DNA of 32,810 nt from Dickeya zeae NCPPB 2538 (GTDB taxonomy: Bacteria > Pseudomonadota > Gammaproteobacteria > Enterobacterales > Enterobacteriaceae): the NCBI RefSeq assembly GCF_000406165.1, contig NZ_CM001977.1, forward strand, positions 1,807,037 through 1,839,846. The letters are read 5' to 3'. Below the pieces are notes generated by a model, which had not been told where the DNA came from, searched no databases, and saw only the letters and a list, made by a program, of their open reading frames with translations. Position numbers and translations under genes: made by a program. Position 1 is the first letter of the stretch; the number at the start of each line of letters is the position of its first letter. Below, one piece after another: positions 24,991 to 32,213 of this stretch.

Positions 24991-25035
24991 GGAGCAGGAA
25001 AACATGGACACATTGCCATGACGCCTTCCTGCTCC
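24991..25035 (-). promoter_or_regulatory. Nested hairpin in the guaD leader
   Basis: GGAGCAGGAA (24991-25000) pairs perfectly with TTCCTGCTCC (25026-25035), and inside it CATGG (25003-25007) pairs with CCATG (25016-25020). It ends 6 nt from the guaD ribosome site (24979-24984). There is no T-tract. An RNA switch, a translation-control hairpin or a protein operator all fit; none is proven. Confidence 0.6.
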
Positions 25036-25293
25036 CGTGTTGTTCAAAGCGGTGTCAGCGTCTGATTTTTGATGGTGAAAAAGGAAGGTGCACCATCGTC
25101 ACGGCAGGATTCATCCCTTGCGGCGTTGATGGCCCGGCAGGCCGTGAGACATCGTCGCAGCAAGTGACTGAAAATCAGTAAAAGCGGTTTGATACTACGA
25201 GCCGATGGCGGTCTGCGTCAATAATACGTTTTGCCAATGGTTGACGAATCGAGTTGGGGAAAACACTTTATGTGTATTTTTATGCATAAAAAA

Positions 25294-25311
25294 CCCCGCC
25301 GGGCGGCGGGG
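25294..25311 (-). terminator. Intrinsic terminator of ogr
   Basis: CCCCGCC, loop GGGC, GGCGGGG, followed on the minus strand by TTTTTTTATGC. It lies 50 nt past the ogr stop and ends the phage late operon. Confidence 0.9.
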
Positions 25312-25361
25312 AAAGACGGTCAGAAAAGTAAGGAAACACGGAGGGAGTGAGGAATAACGGG

Positions 25362-25553
25362 TTACTTGCGCTCGCCGTCAACCGGTTCAGTTTTGCCAGG
25401 TACCATGATGGAGCGGGTAATGGCTTCCATCGTCACGAACGTGTGACCGCAGTTGACGTTGGTGCACTGGTGGTAGCGCTCCTTGGTATTTTCAGACAGG
25501 TAGCGACTGGAACGGGCATGAGCGGAATGACGGCACAAAGGACAATGCATCAT
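25362..25553 (-). CDS. ogr: Ogr/Delta-type zinc-finger activator of late genes
   Basis: A 63-residue protein nearly superimposable on P2 Ogr over its first 50 residues (MMHCPLCRHSAHARSSRYL, TKERYHQCTNVNC). The four zinc ligands are Cys4, Cys7, Cys30 and Cys35. Ogr binds inverted repeats near -55 of P2 late promoters and contacts RNA polymerase; a matching site is seen upstream of FI in this window. It is shorter than P2 Ogr (72 residues) at the C-terminus. AAGGTGA precedes the start. As in P2 it comes last, after gene D, followed by a terminator. Confidence 0.93.
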   Translation of the reverse strand: MMHCPLCRHSAHARSSRYLSENTKERYHQCTNVNCGHTFVTMEAITRSIMVPGKTEPVDGERK

Positions 25554-25566
25554 TTTGAAATCACCT

Positions 25567-25642
25567 TATGTGTACGGGTTAGTTAAACATCTTACACACA
25601 TACTATGCGATCGAATTCGAATTTGCAAACTTTAAATTCGAA
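25567..25642. promoter_or_regulatory. Two inverted repeats between D and ogr
   Basis: TTCGAATTT (25616-25624) pairs with AAATTCGAA (25634-25642), a perfect 9-bp inverted repeat just past the D stop. Closer to ogr, TATGTGT (25567-25573) and ACACATA (25596-25602) form a second one. No T-tract follows on the minus strand. They could carry the separate ogr promoter and its operators. Confidence 0.45.
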
Positions 25643-25649
25643 AAGTGAT

Positions 25650-26825
25650 TCATTGTGCGGTGGTGTTATCCACGATGCTGTAGCTAATGTCGTAATCGAC
25701 GTCCAGCATTGACACTTCCAGCTCAACCGCCGTGGTAAAACCGCTACCGGCGATAGTGTGGGTCAGACGTTTGATAGTCCACTGCCGCTCGTCGATCACC
25801 TGCTTGAATCCTTTCAGATTCACCAGTGCGCCAGGCTTCAGGTTCTCCATGCCACGTGCCAGCGAAATCGAGAACGTTACCGTGCCACGCTGGGTTTCAC
25901 GCCATTTACTCACCGCGGCCTGCGTGGCTTCGTCCTGGCTGGCGTAGGTGGTTTGTAGCGTTTGCTGGCTGTCGTCTTCCCCAGCCAGATAATCGTCAGT
26001 CGACAGATCGGACGGCTGGCTAGCCGATTTGGCGCTGGGGTGTGATGTCGACGCCGTGGTCTGTGTTTTACGCTGACGGCTAATCTTCACAGTATGTGTT
26101 TTTGCGTCGCGGCTATCATGCCAGTTGGCGGTGATCGCGGTATTAGCAATACGATCGGCAATCGTAAAACTGTGAGAGTCGCCGTCGCTGCGCTCGATCA
26201 GATACGTCGCGACATTTTTGCCATCTGCCGCCGTACCGCTGCCTGCGACAAAGAGTCGTAATGTGTCGTTTTTTATCGCTACTGTACCGCTGTATTTTCT
26301 GGCCAGACGGCAGAGAAACGACAAATCGGACTCTTTGGATTGGTTTTCGTGCACGATTGCCGTATTAGCCAGCGAGGTATCGATTGACGCCATCAGGCTG
26401 TAGCGTTCCGCAATCGTCCGGGCGATATCGCCCAGCGTAGTCGCGTTATAGGAACCATCACGCGGTGTGTTGAGGTCGCCGCGAAAATTAACGCTACGGG
26501 CGCTGAGGGTAATCCTGTCCGGCGCTCCGCTGTGACTGACCTGGTCAACCACAAAGGTGCCTTTATCCTCCAGCGCTTTACCCTTCCAGCCGATTTTAAC
26601 GCTGACTTTCTCTCCGCGTTTGGGCATCAGCACTTTGCCGTCGCTGTCGTCGATATCCAGCGATAGCTGGTCGGATTCAAATCCCATCACATCGTGCAGT
26701 GACAGCGAAATGAGCCGCTGGCTAAGATTACGGGTCGTCTGGGTATTACCGGATGAATCCGTGAGCGTTATCTGATAGTCCGGCGCAAGCTGGTCGGCAA
26801 TACCAATGCGGTTATTTACTATCAC
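25650..26825 (-). CDS. D: P2 gpD-like tail protein (late control D, tail hub)
   Basis: A 391-residue protein matching P2 gpD in length (387) and style: an N-terminal LISLSLHDVMGFESDQLSLDIDDSDG segment, the GEKVSVKIGWKG sheet region, and ERYSLMASIDTSLANTAIVHENQSKESDLSFLCRLARKYSG. gpD is structurally the tail hub that holds the spike complex at the baseplate. Its ATG overlaps the stop of U (ATGA). It has a Ser/Thr/Gln-rich stretch at about residues 250-300, probably a flexible loop. Confidence 0.92.
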   Translation of the reverse strand: MIVNNRIGIADQLAPDYQITLTDSSGNTQTTRNLSQRLISLSLHDVMGFESDQLSLDIDDSDGKVLMPKRGEKVSVKIGWKGKALEDKGTFVVDQVSHSGAPDRITLSARSVNFRGDLNTPRDGSYNATTLGDIARTIAERYSLMASIDTSLANTAIVHENQSKESDLSFLCRLARKYSGTVAIKNDTLRLFVAGSGTAADGKNVATYLIERSDGDSHSFTIADRIANTAITANWHDSRDAKTHTVKISRQRKTQTTASTSHPSAKSASQPSDLSTDDYLAGEDDSQQTLQTTYASQDEATQAAVSKWRETQRGTVTFSISLARGMENLKPGALVNLKGFKQVIDERQWTIKRLTHTIAGSGFTTAVELEVSMLDVDYDISYSIVDNTTAQ

Positions 26826-27316
26826 GAGAAGACACCTCCGATGGCGGCTTTGGCGGACGCGATGGCCGGTGTAATCTGCTGGTTGTACAAATCGGTAGCC
26901 TGTTGGCTCAGGTCACCAAACATCGCTATCAGCGATTCATCGACACGCGTCAGGTTAATCGTGAATTCGATACGCTTGGCGCTGCCGTCGGAGAAGAATT
27001 CCGTATTGGTGTGCTGCAAACTTTCAACGACATACATGCCGTAAATGGTGCCGCTACCCTCGATCAGCGGCCAGGCACGTCCTGTCCCGGCCATCAGTTC
27101 CAGCACTGATAGCGAGAGTTTGCTGAACTTGCCGTTAATTTCAGGGCACAGCACGCCATTAAGACTAATGGTTTCGTTACCTTGCCCCAAAAACTGTTGC
27201 GCAGGACGCAGGCCGATACGGCCGTTGCTAGCCCAGCGATAATTAACATTACGACTGAGGGTACTGTACGGCAGTGTTTGCAATTGAAATACAAATAAAC
27301 CCAGTGCAAGCATCAT
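26822..27316 (-). CDS. U: P2 gpU-like tail protein
   Basis: A 164-residue protein. MMLALGLFVFQLQTLPYSTLSR and the later AGTGRAWPLIEGSGTIYGMYVVES and EFTINLTRVDESLIAMFGDL match P2 gpU, which acts at the tail end and baseplate during assembly. Three ATG codons lie in a row at 27319, 27316 and 27313; the middle one is preferred for spacing from AGGA (7 nt) and for agreement with P2 (MMLALG). The ribosome site overlaps the stop of the upstream tape-slot gene. Confidence 0.92.
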   Translation of the reverse strand: MMLALGLFVFQLQTLPYSTLSRNVNYRWASNGRIGLRPAQQFLGQGNETISLNGVLCPEINGKFSKLSLSVLELMAGTGRAWPLIEGSGTIYGMYVVESLQHTNTEFFSDGSAKRIEFTINLTRVDESLIAMFGDLSQQATDLYNQQITPAIASAKAAIGGVFS

Positions 27317-27326
27317 CATATTATCC

Positions 27327-28388
27327 TCATGAAATAAGGTTAGAGGTCATCGAGTTGTAGGAATAGGCGCTGCTATTCGGGCTGTATTTTCTCAGTGCCT
27401 CTTCGATGTATTGCTTAATCACGTCGAGGTTACTGTTTTCGGGTACGGTAATGGTGATGTTATTGACCACGCGCTGGTCGAAATAACGTTGTGATGAATT
27501 CGGCGAGAGGGAGTTGTAATGGCCGTTCGTCATGTCGGACTGCAAACTGGCGTGGTTTTCCACGTTGCTTTGGTTCATCAGACCCGGCTGGTTGAGCAAT
27601 TGCATCGCAGACCCTGACAGCGCCTGCAGATTATCCAACCCGCCCTGAAACGCTGAACCGCCATCACCGTCATCCAGATCCGCATTGCTTAAGGCGGATA
27701 TCATCATGCTGGTTTCTTCCGTACCGACGAATGACTCCTGGGCGGTACCGAAGAGGGCACTCAGCCCTTCAGCGCCAGTCTGCGATGTTGCACCCGTGCC
27801 AATCTGTGGCAGTAGGTTGGTCGGCAGATTGAGGCTTTGCTGTGCGTTCAGCAATGATGAGACGTTGCCCGGCAAAGCGGCGGAAGCCAGTCTGGCAGAG
27901 GGCACCAGACCGGCGATATGTTGTTGTGCCTGCATGGCAGCAGCGGCAGATAAATAGATGCTGTTGACACCGTCACTGGCCTGGGCAATAAGCGATTGCG
28001 TCACGCCAGCACCCGGGTTTTGACCTGAGCGAGAGAGGCCACTATTGCCGGCTTGTGATAAGTGATGGGCATTTTTCAATGCCGCATACGTTGGGTTCAG
28101 CGCCGCTGTGATGGTATCAAACCGCCGGGCGAGATTACCCAGCATCCCCAGCTGTGCGGCGGCAGAAGTCCTGCCGCCTTTTTTTCCGCTGCTTTTCTGC
28201 GCGCTGGCAACGGTTGATGTACCGCTGTTGGCGAGCTGACCGGCTTTGCTCAAGAAATCCAGCAATACGCTGTTGATTTTATTCAGATACACATTGTCTC
28301 GCAGCGGCGAGAAAATGCTGTTGTCCGGAGCACTGTTGCGCGGTGTTGCCGCAGACCCCGAACCTGGGGAAGTTGATGGCTTAGGCAT
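27327..28388 (-). CDS. Short protein in the tape-measure (gpT) position
   Basis: A 353-residue protein between E' and U, exactly where P2 has gpT (815 residues). It is intact, with no frameshift and no gap on either side. It is rich in Ser, Asn, Ala and Gln, with helical parts such as FDTITAALNPTYAALKNAHH and VNSIYLSAAAAMQAQQHIAG, and no long coiled coil or membrane segment like gpT. The C-terminal NNITITVPENSNLDVIKQYIEEALRK has the style of tail-tape C-ends. ATG at 28388 overlaps the E' stop (ATGCCTAA); a GTG at 28421 is possible. If it sets tail length, the tail would be less than half that of P2. Function is inferred from position only. Confidence 0.6.
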   Translation of the reverse strand: MPKPSTSPGSGSAATPRNSAPDNSIFSPLRDNVYLNKINSVLLDFLSKAGQLANSGTSTVASAQKSSGKKGGRTSAAAQLGMLGNLARRFDTITAALNPTYAALKNAHHLSQAGNSGLSRSGQNPGAGVTQSLIAQASDGVNSIYLSAAAAMQAQQHIAGLVPSARLASAALPGNVSSLLNAQQSLNLPTNLLPQIGTGATSQTGAEGLSALFGTAQESFVGTEETSMMISALSNADLDDGDGGSAFQGGLDNLQALSGSAMQLLNQPGLMNQSNVENHASLQSDMTNGHYNSLSPNSSQRYFDQRVVNNITITVPENSNLDVIKQYIEEALRKYSPNSSAYSYNSMTSNLIS

Positions 28389-28823
28389 AGTCTTGTCCAC
28401 TTCGTTGTAGCGCCCGGCCACGCCAGTTAATCAACTCTGCCAGGCTCATGGGGAAAAGTTCTGATGGCGGCCAGTGGAACACCACCGCAATATCCGCCAT
28501 CAGGTCGTCAACCGTGAGGCTCGGTGGGGGCGTTAGCGAACCGAGCCCGGTGATAAAAAACTGATCACCTTACCGGCGAATTCGAGCAGATCAGGCAGTT
28601 CCAGTCCCATCACGTCCGCCTCGGTCAAGGCCGGGTAGGTGATGCGAGGCAGCAATTTGATCAGCGCTTCCACATCGGCGCTCGCCAGTGCCGCTAGCCC
28701 GATGCCACGCAACGTACCTGCCGTTGGCGTGAGCAGCGTAATCGCGTCGATCTGTGTATCGCCGCGTTTAATCGGGGCGTTCAGGGTAATCACGTGGTGT
28801 TGTACAGTGTTTTCAGCCGTCAT
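28381..28823 (-). CDS. E': E/E' frameshift tail protein (tail chaperone)
   Basis: The product of a -1 ribosomal frameshift in gene E. In zero frame E ends at 28533. At 28560-28554 the minus strand reads T TTT TTA in frame, a perfect slippery heptamer. After a -1 shift the frame stays open to a TAA at 28381-28383, adding 59 residues with FFITGLGSLTPPPSL, DIAVVFHWPPSELFPMSL and AELINWRGRAL, close to the P2 E' ending. The fusion is about 147 residues (P2: 142). Such paired products chaperone the tape-measure protein in tail assembly. Confidence 0.88.
28533..28823 (-). CDS. E: P2 gpE-like tail protein (zero-frame product)
   Basis: A 96-residue protein of the P2 gpE type (P2: 91). The core PIKRGDTQIDAITLLTPTAGTLRGI and LPRITYPALTEADVMGLELPDLLEF is typical. 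GGGAG lies 9 nt before the ATG. It ends 6 codons after the slippery heptamer. In P2, E and the frameshifted E' are made in a fixed ratio and assist tail assembly. Confidence 0.92.
   Translation of the reverse strand: MTAENTVQHHVITLNAPIKRGDTQIDAITLLTPTAGTLRGIGLAALASADVEALIKLLPRITYPALTEADVMGLELPDLLEFAGKVISFLSPGSVR
28554..28560 (-). other. -1 frameshift slippery heptamer
   Basis: T TTT TTA read in the E frame (AGT-TTT-TTA). It follows the X XXY YYZ rule and leads into the E' frame. P2 uses a T-rich heptamer at the same place. A stimulatory hairpin or pseudoknot just downstream was not resolved by eye. Confidence 0.85.
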
Positions 28824-28851
28824 AATAAAGACTCCCGTTTTATCAATAAGA

Positions 28852-28873
28852 ATGGCCAGCCGTAGCTGGCCAT
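28852..28873 (-). terminator. Hairpin between FII and E
   Basis: ATGGCCAGC, loop CGTA, GCTGGCCAT: a perfect 9-bp stem 11 nt past the FII stop. On the minus strand it is followed by TCTTATTGAT, a poor T-tract. It may be an attenuator that lowers E and later genes relative to sheath and tube, or an RNA end-stabiliser. Confidence 0.5.
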
Positions 28874-28883
28874 GAAGCGGTCA

Positions 28884-29402
28884 TTACAGACCGATATTGC
28901 GGCGGTGCTGTTCCAGACGGTCAACGCCGTTAACTTTTTCGATCATGTTGATGGTGTCGATTTCAATCATGTCGACGCCGTCAATGATCAGTTTGTAGTA
29001 GGTACACTGGGTGGAAACACGGACATCGGTTTCTTCGCCTTGCTTGGATTCGCCACTGTCAATCGACTTGTGGCGGCCGCGCAGGACGATTTCAACAGCG
29101 GTGATGTCACCGGTGTCATCACGCTGGTAAGAACCAGCGAAACGCAACGGAACGGCATCGGCACCCGGCAGGGAGTACTGGCTCCAGAAGGCGCTGTCCG
29201 GCAGACCGCCCATGTTCCATTCCATCACCAGGGCGTCGTTGTCCAGACCGAAATCCACCGGCGCGGAACCTTGCATACCGCCGCCACGGTAGTTTTCCAG
29301 TTTGCGGGTCAGTTTCGGCAGGGTGACGGAATGCACCTGGCCCATGTAGCTCATACCGTCGTTGAACAGGTTGAGATATTTAAGTTTACGTGGCAGTGCC
29401 AT
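28884..29402 (-). CDS. FII: P2 FII-like tail tube protein
   Basis: A 172-residue protein, the same length as P2 gpFII. MALPRKLKYLNLFNDGMSYMG and the end VDMIEIDTINMIEKVNGVDRLEQHRRNIGL are near-identical in style to P2. It polymerises into the inner tube of the contractile tail. AAGGAG lies 10 nt before the ATG, and the gene follows FI after 14 nt. Confidence 0.95.
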   Translation of the reverse strand: MALPRKLKYLNLFNDGMSYMGQVHSVTLPKLTRKLENYRGGGMQGSAPVDFGLDNDALVMEWNMGGLPDSAFWSQYSLPGADAVPLRFAGSYQRDDTGDITAVEIVLRGRHKSIDSGESKQGEETDVRVSTQCTYYKLIIDGVDMIEIDTINMIEKVNGVDRLEQHRRNIGL

Positions 29403-29416
29403 GAGTCTGTCGCTCC

Positions 29417-30586
29417 TTAGCTGTTAACAGATGCGGCCAGGTTCACCAGATACTTGTCGGTGATGCGCTGACGCAGCGTGAGGTTTTCCAGTGGCGGCAC
29501 CGGGGTGTACTCGTAGTCGATGTACAGCTTGCCTGCCTTCAGCGTTTCCTTATCGTTGGCGCTTTCATCGAACCAGCAATCGGCGTCGATAATGTAGCCA
29601 TTGGATTTCAGCTCGCGGAATTTAGCCTTGATACCTTCGATGATGTCGCGGATCAGGGTGGCAGTTACCGGTTTGTCGACCGCCCACATGTGCGCTTCGG
29701 CCATGGTGTCGGCCAGTACCTGCGCCGTGCGGGTGTAGTTTTCAAACAGGAAAAGCGGATCGTCGGAGCAGGTGCGGTTACCCCAGAAGCGGAAACCGTC
29801 CTTGCGTACCAGCGTGGTGACGCCAGCCTGGTTTAACAGGTCGGCATCGCTACCGATGGTCTGCAGGTCCCAGTACACGCTGGCGGAGATGCCGGTAACG
29901 CCGTTAACGCCGACGTTAGACAGGGTTTTATGCCAGCCAGTTTCCTGGTCGATTTTGGCACGCAGGCCCAGTGCACGCGCGGTGGCGTAAGCCGTTGCGC
30001 TGGCGTTAGCTGTGGTGTCCCAGGCAACGAAGTCCGGCCAAATCACCATCAGTTCGCGCTGGCTAAAGTTGCCGCGGTATTTGATGGCGTCAGACAGGGT
30101 TTTGCAGCCATAAGCGCTCACGTAACCGAAGGCGCGCAGTGACTGGCAGATAGCCGCCAGTGCGGTAGCGACAGGCTGGGAATCCAGCCCCGGAACGCCG
30201 AGGATACGCGGTTTCACGCCAGTCACGGCCTGCGCGTCCAGCAGGGCTTTCATGCCGGTGTATTTACCGTTGGCATCGGCACCGCCGATGATGTTGGATA
30301 CCGTTTCAGCCTCGTTGGCGCCTTCCGCTACGCGAACGACTACCGTAACCGGTTTGGTCTGGTCGCCGATGGCCTGCAACGCAGCAGCCAGGGTACCGGT
30401 TTTACCGGCTTTGCCTGCGGCGGTCAGTACATCGGTAATCAGTACCGGTGTATTCAGTGGGAAAGTGGCGGCGTCAGCATCCGGTCCAGTACAGACCATA
30501 CCGACGATCGCGGTTGATACAGTTGAAATGACGCGGGTACCGTCGTTGATTTCGACGACCTGCGTACCGTGATGAAAATCACTCAT
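29417..30586 (-). CDS. FI: P2 FI-like contractile tail sheath protein
   Basis: A 389-residue protein (P2 FI: 396), highly similar to P2 FI: MSDFHHGTQVVEINDGTRVI, VKPRILGVPGLD, NVGVNGVTGISASVYWDL, DGFRFWGNRTCSDDPLFLFE and PPLENLTLRQRITDKYL. It forms the outer sheath that contracts. The frame stays open upstream to 30838, but AGGAG 9 nt before 30586 and P2 alignment set the start. It is first in the FI-FII-E/E'-slot-U-D-ogr operon and has a candidate Ogr-dependent promoter. Confidence 0.96.
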   Translation of the reverse strand: MSDFHHGTQVVEINDGTRVISTVSTAIVGMVCTGPDADAATFPLNTPVLITDVLTAAGKAGKTGTLAAALQAIGDQTKPVTVVVRVAEGANEAETVSNIIGGADANGKYTGMKALLDAQAVTGVKPRILGVPGLDSQPVATALAAICQSLRAFGYVSAYGCKTLSDAIKYRGNFSQRELMVIWPDFVAWDTTANASATAYATARALGLRAKIDQETGWHKTLSNVGVNGVTGISASVYWDLQTIGSDADLLNQAGVTTLVRKDGFRFWGNRTCSDDPLFLFENYTRTAQVLADTMAEAHMWAVDKPVTATLIRDIIEGIKAKFRELKSNGYIIDADCWFDESANDKETLKAGKLYIDYEYTPVPPLENLTLRQRITDKYLVNLAASVNS

Positions 30587-30614
30587 CAAGAATGTCTCCT
30601 GTTGTGGGGTGCGA

Positions 30615-30678
30615 GTAATAGTGCCTTGCTGGAAAAAAGAAGGCATCCGAATGGGGTTTGGTATCGGATGGCACAACA
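30615..30678 (-). promoter_or_regulatory. Candidate Ogr-activated late promoter of FI
   Basis: On the minus strand TGTTGT (30678-30673), 12 nt, then CAAACC (30660-30655). The Ogr/Delta consensus is TGTTGT-N12-ACAACA centred near -55: the left arm is perfect, the right arm matches three of six. TATTAC (30620-30615) is a fair -10 box and places the start near 30609, so the site is centred at about -57. Confidence 0.6.
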
Positions 30679-30736
30679 GGGGAATAAGTGGAGTGTTTAA
30701 ATTTTCATTAAAAACAGATAGTTGAGTGAAAATAAA

Positions 30737-30768
30737 AAAGATGCCGTTGGGGTGACAACGGCATCTTT
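30737..30768 (-). terminator. Strong terminator after the fibre assembly gene
   Basis: AAAGATGCCGTTG and CAACGGCATCTTT form a perfect 13-bp stem with a 6-nt loop. On the minus strand the stem runs into TTTTTATTTTC. It separates the fibre transcript from the FI operon, in line with a separate FI promoter. Confidence 0.92.
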
Positions 30769-30812
30769 GGAAAGGACACACCTCAGCAGAGGGCGTCAGT
30801 GTGAACGCGGAA

Positions 30813-31424
30813 TCAGGCTGGCATGGTTGGCCAGTCAATCGCGGGCGAGGCAGACAGGTCCACCCGGTTTAACAAGACCAGATAGGTTTTCCAGTCTTTC
30901 AACGCCTGAACTTCCTGTTCGCTCGCCATGTTCAGCTCAACCGCGTACTGCAGTACGGTCAGGCGTTTTTCTGCCTGCGCCAGGTAACTCGCCTGCTGCT
31001 GTTGAGCGGCAGTGAACTGAGCGGCCTGTTTTGCCTTTTCATCCGTTACCCAGTTGTCACCTTGCCAGACATCATAGTCGGTTGTCGGTGGCAAGAGCGT
31101 CAGGGTATCGGGCAGGTCGCCGAGTTGGCTTATCTGGGTGGATTGACGTGTCTGTTTATCATAAGCGGTCTGCCCGCGATAATTGACAATGCTTTCCCAG
31201 GTTAACCCGTCCTGACTGCGCACGCTTGTGTGACCAGCTTGCTCATCCGGTGGCGTATCCGTAAAACTGTGTGCCGGAATGCCGACACCTTCCATCAGGT
31301 ATTCCCGGGTACTACCGATATATTCCCGTGTGTGCGGGTCAATATGGTAAACCTGAATATACCCATTACTGACACTCAGCCCTTGTTCATTCAGCTGCGT
31401 TGTATTTTCGTTTTGTGTTGTCAT
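30813..31424 (-). CDS. Tail fibre assembly chaperone (Tfa-like)
   Basis: A 203-residue protein of the caudoviral fibre-assembly family. It has a variable N-terminus (NGYIQVYHIDPHTREYIGSTREYLMEGVGIPAHSFTDTPP), a central DVWQGDNWVTDEKAK, and the typical C-terminus TVLQYAVELNMASEQEVQALKDWKTYLVLLNRVD ending in DWPTMPA. Such proteins help fold and trimerise the fibre tip and usually follow their own fibre gene, as here with a 2-nt gap. The end is followed by a strong terminator. Confidence 0.9.
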   Translation of the reverse strand: MTTQNENTTQLNEQGLSVSNGYIQVYHIDPHTREYIGSTREYLMEGVGIPAHSFTDTPPDEQAGHTSVRSQDGLTWESIVNYRGQTAYDKQTRQSTQISQLGDLPDTLTLLPPTTDYDVWQGDNWVTDEKAKQAAQFTAAQQQQASYLAQAEKRLTVLQYAVELNMASEQEVQALKDWKTYLVLLNRVDLSASPAIDWPTMPA

Positions 31425-31426
31425 GA

Positions 31427-32023
31427 TTAACCAGCCTTGACGATATAGCTGAAGGCGATATTGCGCGGACGGGTTTCATTTCCACCGGTTAACGAGGTCA
31501 ACTCGCGTGATGTTGAAACACCGGATTGGCTGAAATCCTCAATATTGGCACTTGGCTGATCATTTGCGTATCCATACACCGCGCCATTCCACTTACTGGG
31601 ATCAGAAACGGGCATCATATGGTTATGCGATTCAAGCATTCCTGACTGTGCGCTTAGGATCTGGCGATTGGTATCGACACCACGTCCGTCATCCCAGCCA
31701 CGGATAAATTCGCCGCGCAGATCCGGTAACGAGCCAGCAGGGTACAATTTCGCCAGCTGTGGGTATTTGGTTTTATCAAACGCCTGACCGTTACATTTCA
31801 GCCAGCCCTCCGGCGCATCTGCCAGCGGCCAGGCTTGCGGGATACCGACCAAATCTTTCAACCCGTCTGTCGTGGTAGGTTGCGTTGCTGGGGTCTCTTG
31901 CTGGCTATCCTGGCATTTGGTACATCCAATGGTAATACTGCCGATATTAATCGGGCTGTTTTTGTACAGATTCTCTTTACCCAAGATCAGGTCCAGTGAA
32001 CAAGGGGAGTTACTTTTTTCCAT
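31427..32023 (-). CDS. Short stand-alone tail-fibre tip protein with collar-type domain
   Basis: A 198-residue protein holding what is normally the C-terminal third of a tail fibre: LVGIPQAWPLADAPEGWLKCNGQAF, DLRGEFIRGWDDGRGVDTNR, SHNHMMPV and the final RPRNIAFSYIVKAG. Unlike P2 gpH (669 residues) it has no shaft or baseplate-binding part. Instead it has a short N-terminus with three cysteines (PCSLDL, GCTKCQ). It has its own start and ribosome site (GAGAGA, 7 nt), so it is a separate gene and not obviously a fragment. It may pair with a full fibre outside the window or be the remnant of an alternative cassette. Confidence 0.8.
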   Translation of the reverse strand: MEKSNSPCSLDLILGKENLYKNSPINIGSITIGCTKCQDSQQETPATQPTTTDGLKDLVGIPQAWPLADAPEGWLKCNGQAFDKTKYPQLAKLYPAGSLPDLRGEFIRGWDDGRGVDTNRQILSAQSGMLESHNHMMPVSDPSKWNGAVYGYANDQPSANIEDFSQSGVSTSRELTSLTGGNETRPRNIAFSYIVKAG

Positions 32024-32053
32024 GTGTTTTCTCTCAATATGAATGATGTTGTT

Positions 32054-32073
32054 AGCGCGAGTGATATCGCGCT
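32054..32073. promoter_or_regulatory. Hairpin in the fibre-tip gene leader
   Basis: AGCGCGA (32054-32060), loop GTGATA, TCGCGCT (32067-32073). It is followed on the plus strand by TGTATTATTTTTTG, a terminator-like tail against the direction of the fibre gene. On the minus strand it is in the fibre-tip leader. Confidence 0.4.
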
Positions 32074-32213
32074 TGTATTATTTTTTGAAAACACAACGCA
32101 TGCATTGAATGACTGTTTTTTGGAAGGTGGTAAAACATATAGCGTCTTCATTGTTTTTATTTAAATTATCATAATTATTATTTTTATTTTGGAATGATTT
32201 CATCATGGATGGA

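Larger units (their letters stand above)
24974..25361. other. Intergenic boundary between guaD and the phage module
   Basis: A 388-nt stretch with no gene. It holds the guaD leader hairpin (24991-25035) and the ogr terminator (25294-25311). It is the host/phage boundary, so an attachment core may lie between them, but no repeat of it can be tested inside this window. Confidence 0.6.

Noticed and set aside
25036..25290. Phage attachment site between guaD and ogr
   Set aside because: No duplicated core or integrase can be tested within the window, so no site is called.
30587..30838. N-terminal extension of the sheath protein
   Set aside because: It contains the terminator and the promoter region; P2 alignment and AGGAG place the start at 30586.
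31764..31790. Possible invertase crossover site with GGTTTTATCAAAC
   Set aside because: Only one half resembles a hix/gix half-site; the left half does not match, and the bases encode conserved fibre residues.
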